Shown here: positions 57,156-64,000 of the stretch, in pieces
Layout: each line of letters begins with the position of its first letter
Position numbering within the stretch: the first letter of the stretch is position 1
DNA from: Woeseiaceae bacterium
GTDB taxonomy: Bacteria > Pseudomonadota > Gammaproteobacteria > Steroidobacterales > Woeseiaceae
Length of the DNA stretch: 64,000 nt
Reading direction: 5' to 3'
Assembly: GCA_030065985.1 (NCBI GenBank)
Contig: JASJCM010000003.1
Coordinates: 1-64,000 of the forward strand
Notes under the pieces: model-generated
What the model was told of the DNA's origin: nothing
The model's database searches: none
The model's input: the letters and a program-made list of their open reading frames with translations, nothing else
Translations under genes and position numbers: made by a program

Positions 57156-58105
57156 GGATACGCCGTCAGCGTATTGCCGGAAGCCGGCGTGATCTGCAAC
57201 TCGTTCGGCCCACGGAAATCAACGCGCAACGAGTCGACGCGCATGCCGACATTGCGCAGCACCGCAAAATGCAGGTGCGGACCGCTCGTGAAACCCGTGT
57301 TGCCCGAATCAGCGATGTACTGACCCGCGCGCACGCGCTCGCCCGGCCGGACACGAATCGAGTTCCAGTTGAGATGCGCGTAAACAGCGAAGGTGCCATC
57401 GTCATGCAGGATACGCACGATGTTGGCCAGCTCAGCGTATTCGCTACTGTCTAAGCCACCCTTGTAGTTGTTGCTCGCGACGTCGAATACGATGCCGTCA
57501 CGCGCCGCGACGATGTCCGTGCCAACCGGCATCGCCAGATCAACGGCATACATGCTGTCCCGGGTACGGTGCGTGATCGATTGGGGATAAGTCTGCGTGA
57601 TCTCGAAACTGTTGCCCGCTGAGAACGGCGCCCGGTACACGTGGTCGATGTCCGGCTGTGCGGCAGGATCCCCTGGCAGGTAGACAAAGCGGTAACGCAC
57701 GGCTGGCGCCGCAACGCCCGCGACGACAGGCAGCTCGAGCAAGACCTGCTCGCTGCGCGCAGGCAGCACCCAGTTCAATCGTTGGTCAGGGTGCGGATAT
57801 TCGACACCGATGATGCTGTCGAAATCGATTACGACTTCCATCGGTGCGTGGAAGCGATTCACGGCCGAGAACGTCATGCCGTTCTCGGTAAGCTCGTGAG
57901 AAACGATGACCTCGCCTTTCTCGACGCGGCCACGTATGGATCGGGTTTCGGCCTCGCTGCCATCGTCGGGCGGACGGTCCGAGTAGATCCACTCGCCGTT
58001 CTCGCCGCGGTACTTGTAGAGAGTCTGTGCGCCCACGATCCCGGATGCCACCAGGGTCGCCATGAGCACTAGTGCCGTCAGTCTACGATGTTGAGTCCGA
58101 GCCAA
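57152..58105 (-). CDS. M23 family endopeptidase with N-terminal DUF4124 domain
   Basis: A 317-residue exported protein. TTG at 58105 has GGAGG ten bases upstream and gives a signal peptide ([20 protein letters not shown]); ATG 58063 would leave it without a basic n-region. DUF4124 follows ([20 protein letters not shown]), then a beta domain and a LytM/M23 catalytic domain with [19 protein letters not shown] and the HxH motif in SGPHLHFAV. Probable peptidoglycan endopeptidase or an activator of one. It overlaps the end of the large protease gene by 23 bp, so the two are translationally coupled. Confidence 0.85.
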   Translation of the reverse strand: MARTQHRRLTALVLMATLVASGIVGAQTLYKYRGENGEWIYSDRPPDDGSEAETRSIRGRVEKGEVIVSHELTENGMTFSAVNRFHAPMEVVIDFDSIIGVEYPHPDQRLNWVLPARSEQVLLELPVVAGVAAPAVRYRFVYLPGDPAAQPDIDHVYRAPFSAGNSFEITQTYPQSITHRTRDSMYAVDLAMPVGTDIVAARDGIVFDVASNNYKGGLDSSEYAELANIVRILHDDGTFAVYAHLNWNSIRVRPGERVRAGQYIADSGNTGFTSGPHLHFAVLRNVGMRVDSLRVDFRGPNELQITPASGNTLTAYP

Positions 58106-60893
58106 GGTCTGTACGCCTCCAGCCTTCTCGTGTACGACGAATCTCGTACGCGGGCCAGTATTGTGTGTCCAGCTTCAGTGTAATCACCTCGGCCGTACCA
58201 TTCCATGACTTGGTCTTGAGGCGCACCGACTCGCGGTGGCCTATGTCCTTCACAGCATCTATGAACGCCTGCAGATTCGGCGTCGGGGTCTCATTCACTT
58301 CAACGACGCGGCGGCCGGCCCAGAGCCCGTAGCGAGTGGCCGGCGAGCCGTAACTAAAGTAGGCGATGTAAACGCCATCGGTCGACACGCCGCGTTGCGC
58401 GGCCATCGCCCGATGCGGATTCTGAATCAGTGCACCAGCCCACGAGATGGCGCGGTCAATACCGTCACCGTTGAGGGCCGCCGTCTGAAGCTCGATCTCG
58501 AGTGCCTCACCGTTTCGCCAGACGGTGACGGTCACCTCGGGCTTTTGCACCGCGAGCTCCAGCTCACGGAATGACGTCACGACTTCACCATCGATAGCGA
58601 GCACCATGTCGCCGTTCTTGAGCAGCTCCGCAGCAGGCGTTCCGGCGACAAGGCGCGTAATGCTTAGCGCGCGGCGCCGCACCGGGTTGTTTTCCTCGAG
58701 CCGCTCGACCCAGTCCTCGTCGACACCCATTTTGCGCGCGGCGAACAGTGGCGCGTAGACAAATTCGGCTTCGAGCGAATAGAACGGGCGGTCCTCGCGG
58801 ACGGTTTCAACGAAATGCTGTGCCAGGTCTGAGCCGACACCGCGATTGACCTGTGCCGAATCGCCGCCGCCCTGTACGGCGAAGCTCGACCAGGTCGCAA
58901 GTACCTCACCGCGCCTGTTGATCAGGACCCCGTCGAAATCGCTCGGTCCATTGACGAGTGAGACCGCCTCGATGTTGGAATCACGAAAACGGAGCGTGCG
59001 CGACAGCGGCAGTATCAACGGGTCTACCGAGGCGACCGTGCTCTGCTGATGCACGAGCTGGTGATCGCCTTTGATGCCGACTACCCAGACGTCATCGCCC
59101 GGCTTCAGCGTCTTCGTGTTGAACGTCGCCGCCTCTACCGGCGTCGTGCCGATGCTGGCGGGATCGTAGGAAACAATCGCGTAGTTATGCAGCGGGTGCA
59201 GCTGCTCAATCTTGCCTTTGACCTCGAGCGACCCGGCAAACGTGATAGTCACGTCGCCGATCGCGATCGGCACCGTGTTGCGATCGACGAGAACGTAGCC
59301 GCGCTCTGTGTCCACGATCAGGCCGGTACCGTAATAGTGCCGATCGGCGACACCCGACAGGGTGTATGGCAGGTCGAAGGTAACGACGACAAGGGACGGG
59401 GCAATGGACTGAACAATCGGGTCCTTGAACCGGGTAAGGCGCGTACTGCCTGTTTCAGGTGGCTTCGGCGGGGGGCCGTCCGCAAGGTCACGGCATGGCC
59501 AGACGCCCAGATCATCGTCGCGCGCGCAGCGCCGCGACGGGAACCAGACGCGGTCCATCTCGAGCAATCGCACGATGGAGTTTTGCGGGTTCTCCATCGT
59601 GACATAGCGCACGAGAGCCCGCTCGCCGTCGGCGAGCTCCGCCAGCGCCGCTTCAAACTCGTCGAGTGTATTGACCGGCTCGCCGTCCATTTCGGTGATG
59701 ACGGCCCCGCGCGGAATCGCCGCACGTGACAACAGGTAGCCCGGGTTCGCAACATAGACGCCCTGGACCGCACGGTTGTAATGCCGAGCCTGCTGGTAGG
59801 AAAGCGGGTTGACGATCGCGTCGCCGAATTCGAGGTACTCGTCGGGCGTAATAGCGTGCAGATCGTCCACCAGGATGGTCGCTTCGATACGCTGGCCTCC
59901 GCGCTCAACCTGGATTGCGATTTCCTCGCCCACATGGTCATCGAGAATCGCGGCGAGCGGCACGAACTCGATCACAAGTTCGCCGTCGACGCGGATCAGA
60001 ATGTCGCCAGGGGCCAGCACTTCCGATGCCGGTGAGCCGGGAATCACCTGGTCTACCGTCAACATGCCAGTCTGCTCCGGGAACCGTTCGCGCGCGAGCG
60101 ACTCGGATTCCTCAGTCACACCCAGGCGACGCAGTTCGTCATAGGGTTCACTGCGAAATGTTGTCTGCAGCGTGCCTCGCGTTACGTCCTCGCCCTTCTG
60201 CAGTTTCTGCAAAGCGCGCTCGATGCGATCGAGTGGCAGGAAGAAACTGCTGGCGGCCGAGTTGTTTGCGCCCGCATTCAGCGCGACGACCTCGCCTTCG
60301 ATATTCACGACAGGCGAGCCTGATGAGCCCCCGGACGTGCCCGACGCGGCTTGCAGATAGAAAGTATTGAAGTCGTTGTACTTGCCGCGACCGTACTCGG
60401 GGGCCTGGCGATCCAGGCGAGCGATCGTGCCGGCGAGAATCGACAGCTGCTCACCAGCATCGTTGCCGATGACGCGAATCTCTTTGCCGATGCCCGCCGA
60501 GTCCGGGACGAGTGGCAGCTCGACGGGCTCGATGTACCGCAGGTCCTCAGGGTCGTAGCGGAAAAAACCGAAGTCGTGCACAGGGTCACGGTAGACCGGC
60601 GTGAGCGCAACTTCCTCGTTGTTGCGGAAGACGGCCTCCGCGATGACCGGGCCGGGCGTAACGACGTGGCGATTGGTCAGGATCAGGCCGCGCTCGGCAT
60701 CCACGACGAAGCCAGTCGCCTGGCTCGAGGTGTTCCACTCGGTATCGAAGGCGCGCGTGCTGTCCACTCGAATCGAGACGACGCCGGAGGATATCCGCTC
60801 GAGTGTTTCGGTCCACGCCGGCTCCTCCGCATGCGCAGCGGGGAGCAATAACAACAGCGCGGCACCAGCCGCCAACATCCTGCCAAAAGTCAT
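58083..60893 (-). CDS. Two-repeat HtrA protease resembling fungal Nma111 / plant Deg7
   Basis: A 936-residue exported protein with signal peptide (MLAAGAALLLLLPAAHA). First trypsin-like domain (about 28-225): His76 in LTNRHVV, Asp107 in DPVHDFGFF, Ser191 in TSGGSSGSPVVN, a complete triad. PDZ domains follow (about 245-345 with GDILIRVDGE; about 385-455 with AVITEMDGEPV). A second trypsin-like fold (about 495-680) has lost the triad: the His position reads VLVDRNTVP. Further PDZ segments (about 735-810 NGDMVLAIDGEV; about 840-925) end the chain. Bacterial HtrA/DegP are half this size; the domain order and the run VIGNDAGEQLSILAGTIARL recall eukaryotic Nma111/Deg7. Periplasmic quality control is the likely role. 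Confidence 0.85.
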   Translation of the reverse strand: MTFGRMLAAGAALLLLLPAAHAEEPAWTETLERISSGVVSIRVDSTRAFDTEWNTSSQATGFVVDAERGLILTNRHVVTPGPVIAEAVFRNNEEVALTPVYRDPVHDFGFFRYDPEDLRYIEPVELPLVPDSAGIGKEIRVIGNDAGEQLSILAGTIARLDRQAPEYGRGKYNDFNTFYLQAASGTSGGSSGSPVVNIEGEVVALNAGANNSAASSFFLPLDRIERALQKLQKGEDVTRGTLQTTFRSEPYDELRRLGVTEESESLARERFPEQTGMLTVDQVIPGSPASEVLAPGDILIRVDGELVIEFVPLAAILDDHVGEEIAIQVERGGQRIEATILVDDLHAITPDEYLEFGDAIVNPLSYQQARHYNRAVQGVYVANPGYLLSRAAIPRGAVITEMDGEPVNTLDEFEAALAELADGERALVRYVTMENPQNSIVRLLEMDRVWFPSRRCARDDDLGVWPCRDLADGPPPKPPETGSTRLTRFKDPIVQSIAPSLVVVTFDLPYTLSGVADRHYYGTGLIVDTERGYVLVDRNTVPIAIGDVTITFAGSLEVKGKIEQLHPLHNYAIVSYDPASIGTTPVEAATFNTKTLKPGDDVWVVGIKGDHQLVHQQSTVASVDPLILPLSRTLRFRDSNIEAVSLVNGPSDFDGVLINRRGEVLATWSSFAVQGGGDSAQVNRGVGSDLAQHFVETVREDRPFYSLEAEFVYAPLFAARKMGVDEDWVERLEENNPVRRRALSITRLVAGTPAAELLKNGDMVLAIDGEVVTSFRELELAVQKPEVTVTVWRNGEALEIELQTAALNGDGIDRAISWAGALIQNPHRAMAAQRGVSTDGVYIAYFSYGSPATRYGLWAGRRVVEVNETPTPNLQAFIDAVKDIGHRESVRLKTKSWNGTAEVITLKLDTQYWPAYEIRRTREGWRRTDLGSDSTS

Positions 60894-60916
60894 AATTTTC
60901 CTGAATTCTGCGATAG

Positions 60917-61003
60917 AAATGGGGACATTCTGCTTTTTTCCCTTCCAGTTCGACAGCAGTCACACGCCGAAGGTCCGCGGAAAAAAGCAGAATGTCCCCA
61001 TTT
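60917..61003. repeat. 87-bp element with perfect 25-bp inverted repeat
   Basis: The arm beginning AAATGGGGACATTCTGCT (60917-60941) is repeated as its exact reverse complement at 60979-61003, separated by 37 bases. The arms have a C/T-biased end (TTTTTTCC) and a GGGGACA core, much like the palindromic sequences associated with RAYT/Y1 transposases in other Gammaproteobacteria. No transposase is present. It lies between the gcv operon end and the protease start and could act as a processing site or terminator for either transcript. Confidence 0.8.
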
Positions 61004-61084
61004 TCGGCGGGCCGCAGGGGTTCCCTATTTCAGCAGAATCAGGCGATTAGCGCGACTGCACAGGTCACAGATGGGGTGACTGAC

Positions 61085-62548
61085 TCACTCGGGGGCGTAG
61101 CGCAGATCGAGTTCGCGGGCTGCTTTCACGTCGTCGAGGCGCCGCACCGGCATCTTGTAAGGCGCTTCCTTGAACTGCACGCCCTGCTCCTTCGCTTGCG
61201 TCACGATATCGATCATCGCGGCCACGAAGTTATCGAGCGTTTCCTTGCTCTCGGTCTCGGTCGGCTCGATCAGCAGACACTCGGGCACGAGCAGCGGAAA
61301 GTACGTCGTCGGCGCATGATAGTTGTGATCCAGCAGCGCCTTGGCGACGTCCATCGCGGTCAGGTGATAGTCCTTCGCCTCGTGCTTGAGCGTGATAATG
61401 AACTCGTGGCTCGCGCGACGGTTAGGAAACGCAAGCTCAAAGCCCGCATCGCGCAACCTGGCCATCAGGTAGTTCGCATTGAGCGTTGCGTACTCGGCGA
61501 CCTTTTCCATACCGTCGCGACCGACCATGCGCATATAGACATACGCACGCAGCAGGACGCCTGCGTTACCCATGAAACCGGAGAGCCGCCCAATCGTCTG
61601 CGGGAAATCGTCTTCGGTCGCCCAGTCGTACACGGTCTCGCCGTCCACCTCCGTCTCCTTCACGACGGGTACGGGGATGAACGGCAGCAGGCGCTTGTTA
61701 ACGCCGACCGCACCCGAACCCGGACCACCGCCGCCGTGCGGCGTCGAGAAGGTCTTGTGCAGGTTCATATGGATGACGTCGAAGTCCATATCGCCCGGAC
61801 GAACCTTGCCGAGAATCGCATTGAGGTTCGCGCCGTCGTAATACAACAGGCCGCCGGCTTCGTGCACCATGTCGGCGATGTCTTTGATATGGCGTTCGAA
61901 TACGCCCAGCGTCGACGGATTGGTGAGCATAATGCCCGCCGTCTTCGGGCCAAGTACGCCTTTAAGTGCCTCTATGTCGACGTCACCGTCGGACAGTGTT
62001 GGGATTTCCTTGACGACACAGCCACACATATTGGCGGTTGCCGGATTGGTGCCATGCGCCGCGTCAGGAACGATAATCTCGGTGCGCTCGGTGTCGCCGC
62101 GCGAATCGTGATACGCCTTGATCATCGCAACGCCGGCCAGTTCGCCCTGAGCGCCAGCCATTGGCGTCAGTGACACTTTGACCATGCCCGTCACTTCCTT
62201 GAGCATCTGCTGCAGTTCGTGCATGCACTTCATGAATCCCTGGCCGAAACGGACCGGGCCCAGGGGATGGCGTCCCGCGAACTCGGGCAGCAACGCCAGC
62301 GAATTGCAGGCACGCGGATTATATTTCATCGTGCATGAGCCCAGCGGGTAGAACTGGGTGTCAATCGAGAAGTTCTTCTGCGACAGGCGCGTGTAGTGCC
62401 TCACGACCTGTAGCTCGGAGGCCTCCGGCAAGCCAGGCCTGTCTTCTCGCAGGAACTGCTTCGGAATACCCAGGTCGTCATCCGCTGTCGGCGCCTGGGC
62501 GAATGCCCTGCGTCCGCTGCGCGATTTCTCAAAGATCAATTCACTCAT
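61085..62548 (-). CDS. gcvPB: Glycine dehydrogenase (decarboxylating) subunit 2
   Basis: Start set at ATG 62548 ([16 protein letters not shown]), overlapping the tpx stop by eight bases; 487 residues. The PLP lysine is in [51 protein letters not shown] and [14 protein letters not shown] are typical of the C-terminal half of P-protein. With GcvPA it decarboxylates glycine and passes the aminomethyl group to lipoyl-GcvH. The gene is split from its partner by tpx. Confidence 0.95.
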   Translation of the reverse strand: MSELIFEKSRSGRRAFAQAPTADDDLGIPKQFLREDRPGLPEASELQVVRHYTRLSQKNFSIDTQFYPLGSCTMKYNPRACNSLALLPEFAGRHPLGPVRFGQGFMKCMHELQQMLKEVTGMVKVSLTPMAGAQGELAGVAMIKAYHDSRGDTERTEIIVPDAAHGTNPATANMCGCVVKEIPTLSDGDVDIEALKGVLGPKTAGIMLTNPSTLGVFERHIKDIADMVHEAGGLLYYDGANLNAILGKVRPGDMDFDVIHMNLHKTFSTPHGGGGPGSGAVGVNKRLLPFIPVPVVKETEVDGETVYDWATEDDFPQTIGRLSGFMGNAGVLLRAYVYMRMVGRDGMEKVAEYATLNANYLMARLRDAGFELAFPNRRASHEFIITLKHEAKDYHLTAMDVAKALLDHNYHAPTTYFPLLVPECLLIEPTETESKETLDNFVAAMIDIVTQAKEQGVQFKEAPYKMPVRRLDDVKAARELDLRYAPE

Positions 62549-63071
62549 CGATATCAATTCCCAGCGCGCGGAAGGCCGCAGCGTAGTCGGGCTCCTGCGT
62601 AATGTCTTCAATGTGCTCGCGGTGCACGACCGTGTTGTTCTCGTCGAGCACGACGACGGCCCGCGAGAACATGCCGGCCAATGGTCCGTCCATGATCTGC
62701 ACACCGTAATTCTCGCCAAACCCGGCGTGACGAATCGCTGACAGGCCCTCGACATTGTTCAGGCCGTGTTCCTTCTGGAAGCGCTTGTGCGCGAACGGCA
62801 AATCGTAAGACACCATGAGCAGAGCGAGATCTTCTTCCCCGTCAGCGTAGCTGTCGAATTTGCGAACAGATTCGGCACAGACCGGCGTGTCGATGCTGAC
62901 GAAAATATTCAGAATCTTGCGCTTGCCGGTCCAGTGCGCCAGCGAGACGTCCTGCAGCTTGGTATTGACGAGCGATACGTCCGGCGCATGACTGCCGACG
63001 CGCGGTAGCTCGCCGAAGGTCTGGTAGCTACTGTTGTCGAACAGAATCTTTGCAACGATTGTCCCGGTCAT
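62541..63071 (-). CDS. tpx: Thiol peroxidase (Tpx-like), single-cysteine
   Basis: Start set at ATG 63071 ([20 protein letters not shown]), which overlaps the gcvPA stop as ATGA; 176 residues. Peroxiredoxin of the Tpx subfamily: peroxidatic Cys65 in [14 protein letters not shown], followed by [21 protein letters not shown]. In E. coli Tpx the resolving cysteine stands in RFCGAEGL; here that place is glutamine (Gln99), and the chain has no other cysteine. It would therefore act as a 1-Cys peroxidase needing an external thiol. Located between gcvPA and gcvPB with overlaps on both sides. Confidence 0.9.
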   Translation of the reverse strand: MTGTIVAKILFDNSSYQTFGELPRVGSHAPDVSLVNTKLQDVSLAHWTGKRKILNIFVSIDTPVCAESVRKFDSYADGEEDLALLMVSYDLPFAHKRFQKEHGLNNVEGLSAIRHAGFGENYGVQIMDGPLAGMFSRAVVVLDENNTVVHREHIEDITQEPDYAAAFRALGIDIDE

Positions 63072-64000
63072 TTGCCCATCGCCCCCTTGAACGCCCCAAT
63101 ACACGCGTCAATGTCGGCCTCTGTCTTGGTCTCGGTCGCGCAGATGAGCAGCGCGTCGGTACCGGCATGGTCCGTCAGGTCGTAGCCACCGATGATATTC
63201 CGGTCGGCAACCGCATCGAGGACCGGCGCGACGGGCCGATCGAACTTGAGCGCGACTTCGTGGAAGTAGGGTCCGTCATACAGCCGCTCGATACCGTCGA
63301 TCTCACACAGGCCATCGACGAGACGCGCCGTATTGGCATGCGATCGGCGCGCGACGTGAGCGATGCCGTCAACGCCCAGCAAGGACATATAGATCGTCGA
63401 CGCTGTGACCATGAGTCCCTGGTTTGTACAGATGTTCGATGTCGCTTTGGTACGGCGAATATGCTGTTCGCGAGCCTGCAGGGTGAGCGCGAAACCGGGG
63501 TTACCGTCGAGATCGGTCGTCCGGCCGACAATTCGGCCAGGCATCTGGCGGACGTGTTTCTGCTTGCAGGTCATATAGCCGTAGTACGGTCCACCCGAGG
63601 ACAGGGGGACACCAAGCGGCTGTCCTTCGCCACACGCAATATCCGCGCCCTGCTCGCCCCACTGACCCGGCGCCTTCATAAGCGCGAGCGAAACAGGATT
63701 CGCGATGCCGATGGCAAATGCGCCTTCCGCATGCGCCCAGTCGGTCAGCCGGTCGACATCTTCCAGCGTTCCCGGGAACGAGGGCTGCTGCATGACAACG
63801 GCAACCGGGTTTTTGCCCTCTGGTAACTGATCGAACGCGACGTTGCCCGTCGTTGCGTCCTGCGGCAACCACTCGAACGTGAGGCCCTGCCCGCCCGTGA
63901 TCGCGTGCGCGACCTTTTCGTAGACCGGGTTGACGCCCGGCGCCAGCAGTACGAGGCCGGTCTTGACCCGCCGATTGGCACGCACGGCCATGAGCGCAGC
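63068..64000 (-). CDS. gcvPA: Glycine dehydrogenase (decarboxylating) subunit 1, partial
   Basis: The frame is open to the window edge, so the N-terminus is missing; about 310 C-terminal residues are present. KTGLVLLAPGVNPVYEKVAHA, VAVVMQQPSFPGTLEDVDRLTDWAH, GPYYGYMTCKQKHVRQMPGRIVG and EQHIRRTKATSNICTNQGLMV belong to the N-terminal half of P-protein, which in this two-subunit form is a separate polypeptide. GcvT and GcvH genes would be expected upstream, beyond the window. Confidence 0.93.
   Translation of the reverse strand, partial: AALMAVRANRRVKTGLVLLAPGVNPVYEKVAHAITGGQGLTFEWLPQDATTGNVAFDQLPEGKNPVAVVMQQPSFPGTLEDVDRLTDWAHAEGAFAIGIANPVSLALMKAPGQWGEQGADIACGEGQPLGVPLSSGGPYYGYMTCKQKHVRQMPGRIVGRTTDLDGNPGFALTLQAREQHIRRTKATSNICTNQGLMVTASTIYMSLLGVDGIAHVARRSHANTARLVDGLCEIDGIERLYDGPYFHEVALKFDRPVAPVLDAVADRNIIGGYDLTDHAGTDALLICATETKTEADIDACIGAFKGAMGK

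Noticed and set aside
60917-61003. Reading the 25-bp inverted repeat as a simple rho-independent terminator
   Set aside because: The loop of 37 bases is far too long and the T run lies inside the arm, not after the stem.

Overview
The window is a high-GC (about 58-60% by eye), densely coded chromosomal segment of a Gram-negative bacterium. Gene content and order point to Gammaproteobacteria: ychF-pth-rplY-prs-tRNA-Gln-lolB, divergent hemA-prfA, gatCAB opposite mreBCD-mrdA-rodA-mltB-rlpA-dacA-ybeD-lipB, murU-amgK opposite lptD-surA-pdxA-rsmA-apaG-apaH, and folA-thyA-lgt. LptD/LolB/SurA and an outer-membrane lipoprotein pathway show a diderm. The two-subunit glycine decarboxylase and several accessory families suggest a deep-branching lineage near Chromatiales/Woeseiales rather than an enteric; that placement is inference only.

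Layout. 1-2.6 kb: end of glpD, a small secreted protein broken by a stop codon, and a mocA-like/xdhC pair for molybdenum hydroxylase maturation. 2.6-7.5 kb: tRNA-Met(CAT), a TRIC-like channel, then the ychF-pth-rplY-prs block and tRNA-Gln. 7.5-12.3 kb: lolB and a TPR protein divergent from hemA-prfA; ispE, normally between lolB and prs, is absent. 12.3-16.7 kb: an apparent insertion between prfA and prmC holding an XRE regulator, a decayed membrane gene, a TerB-like protein, a DUF2721 protein and a reverse-transsulfuration pair (CGL-CBS). 16.7-19.7 kb: prmC, ppiB, moeB and an EEP-family protein. 19.7-22.9 kb: a TetR regulator with palindromic operators before a small secreted protein, then a stand-alone octaheme HAO-like cytochrome. 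22.4-28.3 kb: an ArsR-methyltransferase fusion, metF, metH and a PACE efflux protein in an overlapping operon behind a perfect AT palindrome. 28.4-30.5 kb: a membrane protein with a YtrA-type GntR repressor and a 15-bp-arm operator, then hslO. 30.5-43.3 kb: gatCAB and the cell elongation/peptidoglycan block. 43.3-44.8 kb: small accessory genes (membrane protein, Imm51-like orphan, DUF4442). 44.8-55.1 kb: peptidoglycan recycling, LPS export, outer-membrane chaperone, pdxA-rsmA-apaGH, folA-thyA-lgt. 55.1-64 kb: a DUF255 protein, an M23 endopeptidase overlapping a very large two-repeat HtrA protein that looks like the fungal/plant Nma111/Deg7 type, a 25-bp inverted-repeat element, and a gcvPA-tpx-gcvPB operon running off the end of the window.

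Most of the window is core metabolism and envelope growth. The parts that deserve attention are the Nma111-like protease, the tpx gene translationally coupled inside the glycine cleavage operon and lacking the resolving cysteine, the HAO-like cytochrome beside a TetR circuit, and three regulator genes with very clean palindromic operators. I found no CRISPR array, prophage, complete insertion sequence or rRNA gene. No homology search was run; family names rest on motif recognition.
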